Below are positions 7,024 to 14,875 of a DNA stretch of 64,000 nt, piece by piece. Position numbers and translations under genes: made by a program. The stretch is from Liminaster sp017519885 (GTDB lineage Bacteria > Bacteroidota > Bacteroidia > Bacteroidales > UBA3663), in NCBI GenBank assembly GCA_017519885.1, contig JAFWRO010000060.1, positions 1 to 64,000 on the forward strand, in the 5' to 3' direction. The notes under the pieces were generated by a model. The model made no database searches. It was not told the DNA's origin and saw only the letters and a list, made by a program, of their open reading frames with translations. Position 1 is the stretch's first letter; each line of letters starts with the position of its first letter.

Positions 7024-7650
7024 ATGAAGAAGACAATGTTGTTGATGGGTCTTGCCATTCTGACCCTCTGCGGATGCAGCAACGAGAATGGGAAAGTTGA
7101 GAAAAGCGCGAGTGATGTGGTGATTGAGACCATTATGACTCGTCGTTCGATTCGCCAGTACAAGGATGAGCCTGTGAGCCGCGAGCAGATGGAAACCATC
7201 TTGAAGTGCGGCATCAATGCCCCCAGCGGCAGCAACAGGCAGGAATGGGAGATTCGCGTGGTGGATAATCCCGAATTCATCAACGGTTGCACCGAAGCCT
7301 GGAAGAAGACCCTCGATGCCGACAGACTGACGAAGATGGTCGATGCCAACTTCAAGAATATGTTCCGCAACGCTCCAACTGTGGTGTTCATCGCTTGTCC
7401 GAAAGGCACTGAACTGAACTGCGGATTCCTTGGCCAGAATATGATGCTTTCGGCCTGGTCGATGGGCATCGGCACTTGCTGCCTAGGTGGTCCTGTGCAG
7501 TTCTTCCGCACCGAGGCTGGCGCCGAGTATTTGAAGAAGCTGGAATTCAGCGAGGGATACGAAATCCTCTATGCCATCGCCTTCGGCTATCCTGACGAGA
7601 CACCCGATGCCAAGCCAAGGGATTGGGGCAAGGTGAAGTTCCTGGACTAA
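7024..7650 (+). CDS. nitroreductase family lipoprotein, 208 aa
   Basis: The protein begins with a lipoprotein signal (MKKTMLLMGLAILTLCGCS, lipobox TLCGC), then a nitroreductase domain: IETIMTRRSIRQYKDEPV, APSGSNRQEWEIRV and a GIGTCCLGG segment. The signal predicts a lipidated enzyme outside the cytoplasm, where NAD(P)H is not expected, so the electron donor is unclear; quinol or another reduced partner is possible because menA and ubiE lie directly upstream. Exported nitroreductases do occur in Bacteroidales. The start is the only one that gives the signal peptide. Confidence 0.88.
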   Translation: MKKTMLLMGLAILTLCGCSNENGKVEKSASDVVIETIMTRRSIRQYKDEPVSREQMETILKCGINAPSGSNRQEWEIRVVDNPEFINGCTEAWKKTLDADRLTKMVDANFKNMFRNAPTVVFIACPKGTELNCGFLGQNMMLSAWSMGIGTCCLGGPVQFFRTEAGAEYLKKLEFSEGYEILYAIAFGYPDETPDAKPRDWGKVKFLD

Positions 7651-7662
7651 GAGCTGGTGAGG

Positions 7663-7714
7663 GCGGCCAAAAACGGCCGCGAACGGAGACACGGAGGCGG
7701 CCAATGACGGCCGC
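7663..7714. repeat. two dispersed palindromes, GCGGCC type
   Basis: GCGGCC-aaaaac-GGCCGC (7663-7680) and GCGGCC-aatgac-GGCCGC (7697-7714), separated by 16 bp, downstream of the nitroreductase gene. They differ from each other only in the loop. Confidence 0.6.
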
Positions 7715-7752
7715 AGCAAGGACAAACACCGGCTCCTGAATGAACAATAGAA

Positions 7753-7790
7753 AAAGCGATACTATCCGAGATGACGGATAGTATCGCTTT
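7753..7790. terminator. bidirectional intrinsic terminator
   Basis: A perfect 16-bp stem, AAAGCGATACTATCCG with its complement, and a 6-nt loop, flanked by A-rich sequence on the left and TTTGTTT on the right. It lies between the convergent genes ending at 7650 and 7850. Confidence 0.85.
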
Positions 7791-7819
7791 GTTTGATAGA
7801 GATGCCTAAGGGCGTGATT

Positions 7820-7873
7820 AGAGCACTTTGAGCATTCCTGATGGCGTGATTAGAGGACCTTGAGGAGCTCGAC
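7820..7873 (-). repeat. short direct duplication at the 3' end of the FKBP gene
   Basis: The last codons and stop of the FKBP gene plus downstream bases (CTCAAGGTCCTCTAATCACG on the minus strand) recur 33 bp downstream with two changes (CTCAAAGTGCTCTAATCACG). It looks like a local duplication of the gene's tail. Confidence 0.5.
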
Positions 7874-8458
7874 GTCGAAGATGAGGGCGGAATAGGGAGG
7901 AATTTGAGCACCGGCTCCACGTTCGCCATAGGCGAGGTTGTAGGGGATGTAGAAGCGATACTTGGCGCCTTCCTTCATAAGCTGGACACCTTCGGTCCAA
8001 CCAGCGATGACCTGGTTGAGGGGGAACTCGGCTGGCTCACCGCGCTGAACGGAGGAATCGAAGACGGTGCCATCGGTCAACGTGCCGTGATAGTGGCAGC
8101 GAACGGTGTCTTTTGCCGATGGCTGTTTGCCGTCACCTTCGTTGAGGATCTCGTATTGAAGACCGCTGGGCAGGGTAACGACATTCGGTTTCTTGGCATT
8201 CTCTGCCAGGAACTTCTCCCCTGCTTCGCGAGCTTTGGAGGCTGCTGCCGCCTGCTTGCTTTGCTGGTCGTTGAAGAACTTGTTAAGAACCTGCTGTGCC
8301 TCGGAAGGATTGACACGGAACGGGCGTCCGGCAACCATATCGGCGATAGCCGTTGCGAAATCGTCGGCGTTCAGTTCGGAGAGGATGCCTTCCTGCGAAA
8401 GCTGTCCTCGGAGTTGCTGGCCTATGCTCAGGCCGAGTGAATAGCTTAGTTTGTCCAT
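7850..8458 (-). CDS. FKBP-type peptidyl-prolyl cis-trans isomerase, 202 aa
   Basis: An N-terminal helical dimerisation region (SYSLGLSIGQQL through AREAGEKFLAENAKK, residues 4-93) precedes an FKBP domain of about 105 residues with the usual active-site elements: YEILNEGDG, VRCHYHGTLTDGTVFDSS, EFPLNQVIAGWTEG, YIPYNLAYGERG and IPPYSALIFDVELL. The arrangement is that of Mip/FkpA-type isomerases. No signal peptide is visible, so a cytoplasmic location is likely for this copy. It lies 117 bp downstream of the TonB-dependent receptor gene on the same strand, separated by an iterated hairpin repeat. Confidence 0.93.
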   Translation of the reverse strand: MDKLSYSLGLSIGQQLRGQLSQEGILSELNADDFATAIADMVAGRPFRVNPSEAQQVLNKFFNDQQSKQAAAASKAREAGEKFLAENAKKPNVVTLPSGLQYEILNEGDGKQPSAKDTVRCHYHGTLTDGTVFDSSVQRGEPAEFPLNQVIAGWTEGVQLMKEGAKYRFYIPYNLAYGERGAGAQIPPYSALIFDVELLKVL

Positions 8459-8475
8459 TTTGTTTATTTGGTTTT

Positions 8476-8575
8476 TTGGAGTTTTCGGAATTATCGGAGT
8501 TGTCGGAGTAATCGGAGTGCTCCGAATATTCAGAATATTCTGAGCACTCTGAATGCTCAGAGATTAGTTGCTCGA
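8476..8575. repeat. spacer made of iterated CGGA/CTGA units with hairpins
   Basis: The whole gap between the TonB receptor stop and the FKBP start is built of 9-10-bp units around TCGGAGT and TCTGAAT. Parts are self-complementary: CTGAGCA pairs with TGCTCAG, and GAATATTC and AGAATATTCT are palindromes. Related units occur at 19965-20060. There is no promoter box and no real gene. Confidence 0.6.
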
Positions 8576-11140
8576 TCAATCGTCGCCGCCGCCTTCGCCA
8601 TTGTATTCCATCTGTGGCTCGTTGCCATCCTCGCGGTCGCCGCGATCGCGGTCACTACGCTTGGCGCGCATATTGCCGAAGGTGTAGCTGAGCTGGAGGA
8701 TGATGCGGCGATTGCCACGCCAGTTCTTGCTGTACTGGTGGTAGCCGCCCATCTCGGGTGAGAGGTAATCGGTGGTGGTGCGCCACTTGCGGGAATTGAA
8801 GAGGTTGCGTCCGTTGAGGGCAACGGTGAACTTGCCATCGAAGAACTGACGCTTCAAGCTGGCATCGAACGACCAGCTGCTCTCGCGACGGCCCTGCGAA
8901 ATCTTGCTCGGGGCATTGTAGTTGCCACGACATTGGAGGGAAATCTTGCCTGGCAGGATGGTCTGGACCTGCATACGGGCGTTCCACGAGAAGTTTTCGC
9001 TTCCATCGATGTGAATGCCGTATTCCTTGCCATTGAGCGTGGTAGTGAAGTCGCCGCCGTCGAGCTTGTGATAGTAGCCGTTGAGTGTGGTGGTGACATC
9101 AACCTTGTGCCAAAGCTTGTTCTTGGAAACAATCTCGATACCGCTGTTGCTTTCCTTGGCGATGTTGACCGTGGTGCTGTAACGGATATTGTCCTCCATA
9201 TAGCTGAGCCCCTGTGTCACGTCGCTTGTGGGACGATAGTAGGAGCTGACGCTGAGCGTGTGCTCTTCCCAAGTGCGCAGATAGTTGATCTCGAACGCGT
9301 TTGTGTAGGACGGCGTCAGGTCAGGATTACCGTAAGAGATGGACGTCGAGTCGGAAATGTTCTGGAAGGAGTTGAGCTGACCACCCCAAGGACGATGCAT
9401 ACGACGTGTGTAGTTGAACTGCACTTCGTCGTGGTCGGTGATCTGCCAGCTGATGAAGGCTGTGGGGAAAATCTTGTTGAAGTGGGTATTTCTCGGGTCA
9501 ATGGGCTTAAGATTGGGTTCGCCTTCTCGACGTTCGCGTATCTCCTGATAGAAGTTGGTGCTCTCGGTGTGAACCTTCCAGTATTCGTTGCGCAGACCTA
9601 CCTGATAACCCAATCGCTTTGTGATCTTGCCGGCATAGTTGACATAGGCGGCATGGACATCCATATTGTAGATGAAGCGGTTGTAGAGGGTGATGACATC
9701 CAAGGTGCGGGCTTCATCATTCCAGGTACGTGTTGGCGAATCTTCGCGACGCCAATCGGCCTTGTATCCTGCTTCGAGCTTGGAAATCTTGTTGATGGGC
9801 TGCACGTAGTCGATCTGGAGGCTCCAACTGTTGTTCTGCATCTTGCGATGCTGGCTCTGATAGCTTCTGATAGCAGGATTAAGTGCGGAACTAGCCGCAG
9901 GCTGATACATATAAGTGGTCTGGTCGAAGTAGGTATCGCCAGGACCGCGCCAGGTGCTGTAACCAAATTGCGCATCGAGCGTATGATTGGTCTTCCATTC
10001 GTGCCGATAGTTGATGTCGGCGTGAATCATACGGTTGTTGCCTTCGCTGTGGTTGTGACGCGTACGGGTATATCCCTGTGATGGATTGCGGAAGTTCTCG
10101 TTGGTATAGTCGTAGTCGGTATCGTTCTCGTTGGAGCCGAACATTGCCATCACACCAAAACCGAGGTCGTCGTGACGGGTGAAGTGCCAGGTGGCACCGG
10201 CACGGCTGAAAAGGTTGTTACCCTTGCCATCGTTTTCCGATTCGGTGATCATATTGGCATAACGATTGCCGTTGCCATCGAGATAGTCACGATCGGAGTA
10301 GCTGCCGCCCTCGTTGACACGACGGTTGAGACCGATGTTGGCATAGGCATCGAGCAGACCGCTGCTGTAATTGATGTTGGCACCCGTGCGACCACCACCC
10401 AGATTGTTGAGGTTGAGCTGCACGCCACCGTAATAGCCGGCCTTGCGGTCGCGTTTGAGGATGATGTTGATGATACCTGCGGAGCCTTCGGCGCTGTATT
10501 TGCTCGAAGGATTGGTGATGACCTCAATGCGGTCGATGCTTTCGGCGGGCATCTGTTCGAGGATGTCTCCGCGATTGTCGGCGGTGAGTCCCTGCGCCTT
10601 GCCGTTGATCCAGACGGTGACGCTTGTCGAACCGCGGAGAGATATTGTGCCTTCGCTATCGACTTCGACCGATGGGATGGTCTCGAGAGCTTCGCTTGCT
10701 GAAAGACCGGCAGCCGATGCCTGCGAACCGATGTCGAAGACCTTCTTGTCGATTTCGAGACGCATAGACGACTTCTGACCAACCACATTCACTTCATCGA
10801 GAATCTCGGAGTCGTCGTTCATCTTGAATGTTGACAGACGGACGAGCGCATCGTTGGTCTTGGCATTGACGGTGATGTTCTTCTCAATCGTCTCGTAACC
10901 CACATAACTGATTTTCAGCTTATAGTTGCCGTTCTTGACATTGGGCAGTTCGAAATGACCGGTTTGATCGACAATACCACCCGCTACCAGTTTACCACTG
11001 GCATCGAGCAACGAAACATTAACAAACTCGAGCGGGACATTTTTTGAATCAACAACCTTGCCTCTAAGTATGGCAGCCTCTGTCGATAATACGGCCATCG
11101 ACAAAAGGGAAAACAACAATACGTGCTTTGTAAAACGCAT
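8576..11140 (-). CDS. TonB-dependent receptor / outer-membrane beta-barrel family protein, 854 aa
   Basis: Signal peptide (residues 1-22), then a carboxypeptidase-regulatory-like beta-sandwich (LRGKVVDSKNVPLEFVNV ... YVGYETIEK, about 24-105), a plug domain (SEALETIPSVEVD, SLRGSTSVTVWINGK, DRIEVITNPSSKYSAEG, GIINIILKR, about 135-245) and a beta-barrel of roughly 600 residues. This matches the outer-membrane receptor class with an OMP_b-brl_3-type barrel, distinct from SusC; such proteins import metals, peptides or unknown ligands. The C-terminus does not end at the usual barrel-closing aromatic but continues with a charged tail (RAKRSDRDRGDRED, ending GEGGGDD). No SusD partner is near. Confidence 0.88.
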   Translation of the reverse strand: MRFTKHVLLFSLLSMAVLSTEAAILRGKVVDSKNVPLEFVNVSLLDASGKLVAGGIVDQTGHFELPNVKNGNYKLKISYVGYETIEKNITVNAKTNDALVRLSTFKMNDDSEILDEVNVVGQKSSMRLEIDKKVFDIGSQASAAGLSASEALETIPSVEVDSEGTISLRGSTSVTVWINGKAQGLTADNRGDILEQMPAESIDRIEVITNPSSKYSAEGSAGIINIILKRDRKAGYYGGVQLNLNNLGGGRTGANINYSSGLLDAYANIGLNRRVNEGGSYSDRDYLDGNGNRYANMITESENDGKGNNLFSRAGATWHFTRHDDLGFGVMAMFGSNENDTDYDYTNENFRNPSQGYTRTRHNHSEGNNRMIHADINYRHEWKTNHTLDAQFGYSTWRGPGDTYFDQTTYMYQPAASSALNPAIRSYQSQHRKMQNNSWSLQIDYVQPINKISKLEAGYKADWRREDSPTRTWNDEARTLDVITLYNRFIYNMDVHAAYVNYAGKITKRLGYQVGLRNEYWKVHTESTNFYQEIRERREGEPNLKPIDPRNTHFNKIFPTAFISWQITDHDEVQFNYTRRMHRPWGGQLNSFQNISDSTSISYGNPDLTPSYTNAFEINYLRTWEEHTLSVSSYYRPTSDVTQGLSYMEDNIRYSTTVNIAKESNSGIEIVSKNKLWHKVDVTTTLNGYYHKLDGGDFTTTLNGKEYGIHIDGSENFSWNARMQVQTILPGKISLQCRGNYNAPSKISQGRRESSWSFDASLKRQFFDGKFTVALNGRNLFNSRKWRTTTDYLSPEMGGYHQYSKNWRGNRRIILQLSYTFGNMRAKRSDRDRGDREDGNEPQMEYNGEGGGDD

Positions 11141-11164
11141 CTTAAATGATTGAATTGATAAAAT

Positions 11165-11201
11165 AACTTTCCTTAATTAGACTGGCTAAATAAGGAAAGT
11201 T
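11165..11201 (-). terminator. stem-loop after nfnB
   Basis: AACTTTCCTTA (11165-11175) and TAAGGAAAGTT (11191-11201) form an 11-bp stem. Read leftward it is followed by ATTTTAT. It would end the nfnAB transcript or attenuate read-through into the TonB receptor gene, which has no visible promoter box of its own. Confidence 0.45.
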
Positions 11202-11220
11202 TAAATCGGGAGTGATTTTT

Positions 11221-11242
11221 TTGCAGCCATACACGGCTGCAA
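11221..11242. repeat. dispersed palindrome, GCAGCC type
   Basis: TTGCAGCC-atacac-GGCTGCAA, an 8-bp stem. Compared with the GCGGCC copies, both arms carry the matching base change (G to A and C to T). Confidence 0.6.
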
Positions 11243-11309
11243 ACGGAAACACGAATGAACAAAGGGCCCGAAGAGGCTGAAGGACACGAGGGCCGAAGGG
11301 GCCGACGTG

Positions 11310-12779
11310 TTACTTGCTGAGATACTCGTGCATGCTGCCGGCGGCACGACGACCATCGCCCATGGCGAGGATGACGGTAGCGCCACCACGAACTATGTCA
11401 CCACCAGCGAAGACGTCACTAACGGCGCTCTGCATGGTCTCTTCGCCTACGACGATGGTGCCGCGACGAGAGATCTCGAGGCCCTTGAAAGCCGATGGGA
11501 TGATCGGGTTGGGCGAAACGCCAATGGCCACAATGACGAGGTCGGCAGGGATGGTCTCGGTCTTGCCCTCGACAGGAACAGGGGAACGACGACCCGAAGC
11601 ATCGGGCTCTCCCAACTCCATTACCTGGAGAACTGCCTCCTTGACGCGGCCGTTCTCGTCGGCGATGTATTCGATAGGATTGTGGAGCACGAGGAAATCG
11701 ATGCCCTCCTCCATAGCGTGATGCACCTCTTCGGCACGGGCGGGAAGCTCGTTGACGCTACGACGATAGACGAGCGTAACGGTTTCGGCACCCATACGCT
11801 TGGCGGTACGTGCCGAGTCCATAGCTGTGTTGCCACCGCCACAAACGACTACATTCTTGCCCTTGAGCACAGGAGTGTCATAGCCCTGACCACGACCTGC
11901 ACCCATAAGGTTGATGCGAGTCAGGTATTCGTTGGACGACATCACGCCGATGAGGTTCTCACCAGGGATGTTCATAAAGCGAGGAAGACCTGCACCCGAA
12001 CCTACGAAGATGCCATCGAAGCCCATCTCGTGAATCTGGTCGTAAGAAATGGTCTTGCCGACAATCACATCGGGCACGAAGTTGACGCCCATGTCGCGGA
12101 GCGTATTGATCTCGGCTTCGACCACGCTGTTGGGCAGACGGAACTCTGGGATACCATACTTGAGCACACCACCGATGTCGTGGAGTGCCTCGAAGACGGT
12201 AACCTCGTAGCCGAACTTTGCCATATCGGCAGCGAAAGCAAGGCTGGATGGACCAGAACCAACGGCACAAACCTTCTTGCCGTTCTTTGGAGCACACTCG
12301 GGAGCCTTCATCTGGCCCGATTCGCGCTCATAGTCGGCTGCAAAACGCTCGAGATAACCGATGGCAACGGGCTTCTGCTTCATCTTGACCTTGATGCACA
12401 CGCCTTCGCATTGCTTTTCCTGTGGGCAGACACGTCCACAAACTGCCGGAAGGCTGCTGGTCTTCTTGATGGTCTTGATGGCCTCGTCGAAGTTTTCGCG
12501 TTCGATGTTCTTGATGAATGTTGGAATATTGATGCCAACGGGACAACCTTTCATACAGCTTGGATCGGCACAATCGAGGCAACGCTTTGCTTCGAGCACA
12601 GCCTGCTCGCGGCTAAGACCCTGCTGAACTTCTTCGGTAAAGGTCGTAACACGATATTCGGGAGTCAATTCGGGCATCTTGACGCGCTCGATGGCTCCAC
12701 GATCCTTTGGAGACATTGACTTGCGCAATTCTTCACGCCATGGCTCATTGCGAAGAGCCTTTATTTCTTCAAGTGTCAT
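11310..12779 (-). CDS. nfnB: NfnB / GltD-like NADPH:ferredoxin flavoprotein subunit
   Basis: FAD/NAD(P)-binding flavoprotein of the glutamate synthase small-subunit family. The N-terminus has the two 4Fe-4S cysteine clusters (CLDCADPSCMKGCPVGI and CGRVCPQEKQCEGVC), then two dinucleotide folds (AVGSGPSSLAFAADM; VVCGGGNTAMDSA). No large GltB subunit is adjacent. Instead a ferredoxin-NAD reductase-like subunit lies directly upstream, the arrangement of the electron-bifurcating transhydrogenase NfnAB (NADH + reduced ferredoxin + 2 NADP). Hence NfnB rather than GltD, by context. The start is the ATG at 12779; a TTG two codons earlier is less likely. Confidence 0.85.
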   Translation of the reverse strand: MTLEEIKALRNEPWREELRKSMSPKDRGAIERVKMPELTPEYRVTTFTEEVQQGLSREQAVLEAKRCLDCADPSCMKGCPVGINIPTFIKNIERENFDEAIKTIKKTSSLPAVCGRVCPQEKQCEGVCIKVKMKQKPVAIGYLERFAADYERESGQMKAPECAPKNGKKVCAVGSGPSSLAFAADMAKFGYEVTVFEALHDIGGVLKYGIPEFRLPNSVVEAEINTLRDMGVNFVPDVIVGKTISYDQIHEMGFDGIFVGSGAGLPRFMNIPGENLIGVMSSNEYLTRINLMGAGRGQGYDTPVLKGKNVVVCGGGNTAMDSARTAKRMGAETVTLVYRRSVNELPARAEEVHHAMEEGIDFLVLHNPIEYIADENGRVKEAVLQVMELGEPDASGRRSPVPVEGKTETIPADLVIVAIGVSPNPIIPSAFKGLEISRRGTIVVGEETMQSAVSDVFAGGDIVRGGATVILAMGDGRRAAGSMHEYLSK

Positions 12780-12793
12780 AATCAATTTATTTT

Positions 12794-12900
12794 GGGTTCT
12801 GAAAGGTTCGAAGGGTTTTGAGAGGTTCGAAAGGTAACGGTACCTTCAATCCATTTCAGATCTTTTCAGAACATTTCAGAACAATTCTTAACCATTCAGA
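12794..12900. repeat. iterated inverted repeat between nfnA and nfnB
   Basis: The left part iterates GGTTCGAA/GGTTCTGAA and the right part iterates ATTTCAGAAC, ending with TTCAGAACC inside the nfnA 3' end. The arms pair imperfectly around AAGGTA-acgg-TACCTT at about 12833-12848. It is the same kind of spacer as 8476-8575 and 28420-28550, but inside an operon. Confidence 0.5.
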
Positions 12901-13709
12901 ACCTTATTCATTGCCTCAGTCTCTTCGGCACGATAGGCGCGCATACGCGACATCATCTCGTCGAAGTTCACTTCGGCAGCATCGAACTCGGGACCATCGA
13001 CACAAACGAACTTGGTCTTTCCACCAACGGTGACACGACAAGCACCGCACATACCCGTTCCATCGACCATAATGGTATTGAGGCTGACGATGGTCGGCAC
13101 TTCGTACTTCTTGGTGAGCAGAGCAACAAACTTCATCATAATTGTAGGACCGATGCAGACACACTTATCGACATGTTCGCGCTGGATGACCTGCTCAACA
13201 CCCACGGTGATGACGCCCTTCTGGCCATAGGAACCATCGTCGGTCATGATGAGAACCTCGTCGGAGTTGGCACGCATCTCGTCCTCGAGGATGATGAGAT
13301 CCTTGGTACGTGCAGCCAAAACCACGATGACACGGTTGCCTGCCTCATGCATAGCCTTCACAATGGGAAGAAGTGGAGCAACGCCGACACCACCGCCGCA
13401 ACAAATCACGGTGCCATACTTCTGAATGTCGGTAGCGTGACCGAGAGGACCAACAACATCGGCCAACTCATCACCCACATTCAACGCATTGATTCGGGTA
13501 GAGCTGGCTCCAACAGCCTGAACCACGAGGGTGATGGTACCCTTCTCGGTGTCAGCATCAGCAATGGTAAGAGGAATTCTTTCGCCTTTCTCATCGAGAC
13601 GGACAATGACGAAATGTCCGGCTTTGCGACTTTGGGCAATCAGCGGAGCCTCGACCTCAAAACAGGCCACCTTCTCGCTGAACATTTTCTTGCTTACGAT
13701 CTTAAACAT
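12888..13709 (-). CDS. nfnA: NfnA-like sulfide/dihydroorotate dehydrogenase-type FAD/NAD subunit
   Basis: A ferredoxin-NADP reductase-fold protein: an FAD-binding barrel (GHFVIVRLDEKGERIPLTIA), a nucleotide-binding domain (CCGGGVGVAPLLPIVKAM), and a C-terminal cysteine cluster binding 2Fe-2S (CGACRV with further cysteines at CVDGPEF and in the preceding strand). Length and domain order match the PyrK/NfnA family. The NfnB-like gene follows on the same strand, so the pair probably balances NADH, NADPH and ferredoxin pools. The ATG at 13709 gives the conserved MFKIVSKK start; the in-frame extension upstream is AT-rich spacer. Confidence 0.87.
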   Translation of the reverse strand: MFKIVSKKMFSEKVACFEVEAPLIAQSRKAGHFVIVRLDEKGERIPLTIADADTEKGTITLVVQAVGASSTRINALNVGDELADVVGPLGHATDIQKYGTVICCGGGVGVAPLLPIVKAMHEAGNRVIVVLAARTKDLIILEDEMRANSDEVLIMTDDGSYGQKGVITVGVEQVIQREHVDKCVCIGPTIMMKFVALLTKKYEVPTIVSLNTIMVDGTGMCGACRVTVGGKTKFVCVDGPEFDAAEVNFDEMMSRMRAYRAEETEAMNKVLNG

Positions 13710-13787
13710 TATAAAATAACAATTAACGAATAACAATTAAAGTTCTTTGGTTGGTACAAAAACCTTTAACATAACCATATTTGGCCG

Positions 13788-13818
13788 CAAAATTACGATA
13801 AATTTCCATAAAAACAAA
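13788..13818 (-). promoter_or_regulatory. promoter of nfnAB
   Basis: Minus-strand TTTG (13815-13818), 19-bp spacer, TAATTTTG (13788-13795). It is divergent from the promoter at 13859-13866. Confidence 0.55.
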
Positions 13819-13858
13819 AATATTTCAGGAAAAATTCTTTTTATTTGCAAAAAATGTG

Positions 13859-13866
13859 TATATTTG
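13859..13866 (+). promoter_or_regulatory. promoter -7 box of the alpha/beta hydrolase gene
   Basis: TATATTTG lies 30 bp before the ATG at 13897. No clear TTTG is present at the expected -33 position. Confidence 0.5.
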
Positions 13867-13896
13867 CACCGAAAATGATTTATCTTATTGACAAAA

Positions 13897-14859
13897 ATGA
13901 AAGACTTTCTTCGTTCAGTTATTATTGTTATTATTATAATATGTGGCATTGCCGTATATTTCGGCCACTATATGTTGAATGTAGCCGTCAGACCTGAGAG
14001 CGACCGTCGTCATCAGCTGGATAGCTGCTATGCCCGTGTCTATAACAAATATCCTGAATTACAGATATGGCACGATTCGCTGGTTGCAAAAGGCAATCTT
14101 CGCGACACCTTCCTTCTGGCAGATGACGGCACGAAACGTCACGGTCTGATTCTGCGTCACGACAGCCTATCGAACGGCACCTCGCTCGTGCTTCACGGCT
14201 ACGACGACAATGCCGTCATCATGATGCGATATTTCTATATGCATTATGAGGTGCTGGGACGAGATGTGATCGTGCCCGAACATTTCAACCACGGCCTGAG
14301 CGATGGCGACCATATCCGTTTCGGCTGGCTCGACCGACTGGACATCAAGAATCTCTGGATACCGCTGGCGCACCAGCTTTGGCCAAAGCAGGATATTGTG
14401 GTTCATGGCCTTTCGATGGGCGGTGCCATCACGATGTTCACTTCGGGGGAGGAATTTGCCGACTCGCTGCGTGTGAAAGCCTTCATCGAGGATTGCGGAT
14501 TCAGTTCCACCTGGGATGAACTTGTCTATCAGTTGAAGGCCGATTATGGTATGCCCTCCTTCCCTATCCTGAATATCGCCGACTGGTTCTCATTTTTCAG
14601 ATTTGGCTGGGACTTCAAGGGCAGCGATGCCGTGAAGCAGGTTGCCAAGTGCAAGAAACCTATGCTGTTCATCCATGGAGATGCCGACGACTTTGTGCCC
14701 ACGGACATGGTGTTCAAGTGCTATGAGGCAAAGAAGGACGGTTACAAGGAGCTTTGGATAGTGCCCGGCGCTGCCCATGCGCGTTCGATACATGAGAACT
14801 GGGACGAATATTGCGAGCGCTGCGAAGAATTCATCAATCGCGTTGAAGCAATCCAGTAA
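13897..14859 (+). CDS. alpha/beta hydrolase, membrane-anchored, 320 aa
   Basis: An N-terminal hydrophobic segment (residues 6-22, VIIVIIIICGIAVYFG) anchors or exports the protein. The hydrolase core has the nucleophile elbow GLSMGG, an acid residue in HGDADDFVP and the catalytic histidine in PGAAHARS, in the order of the serine-hydrolase triad. The layout resembles Bacteroidales exported esterases of the YqkD/BAAT-like group; the substrate is not evident. The patatin/barrel gene follows after 16 bp, so the two lipid-active enzymes are probably co-expressed. The ATG at 13897 is chosen over an in-frame TTG three codons upstream. Confidence 0.88.
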   Translation: MKDFLRSVIIVIIIICGIAVYFGHYMLNVAVRPESDRRHQLDSCYARVYNKYPELQIWHDSLVAKGNLRDTFLLADDGTKRHGLILRHDSLSNGTSLVLHGYDDNAVIMMRYFYMHYEVLGRDVIVPEHFNHGLSDGDHIRFGWLDRLDIKNLWIPLAHQLWPKQDIVVHGLSMGGAITMFTSGEEFADSLRVKAFIEDCGFSSTWDELVYQLKADYGMPSFPILNIADWFSFFRFGWDFKGSDAVKQVAKCKKPMLFIHGDADDFVPTDMVFKCYEAKKDGYKELWIVPGAAHARSIHENWDEYCERCEEFINRVEAIQ

Positions 14860-14875
14860 AAAACAATAGCAAAAT

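Noticed and set aside
8283..8579. Leftward frame with Ser-Glu/Asp repeats beginning inside the TonB receptor stop
   Set aside because: It crosses from the iterated spacer into the FKBP gene in the wrong frame and lacks a promoter; unlike the DUF4250 case there is no conserved domain.
12794..12835. tRNA-like TPsiC motif (GGTTCGAA)
   Set aside because: The motif is part of the iterated repeat; there is no acceptor stem, anticodon arm or CCA context.
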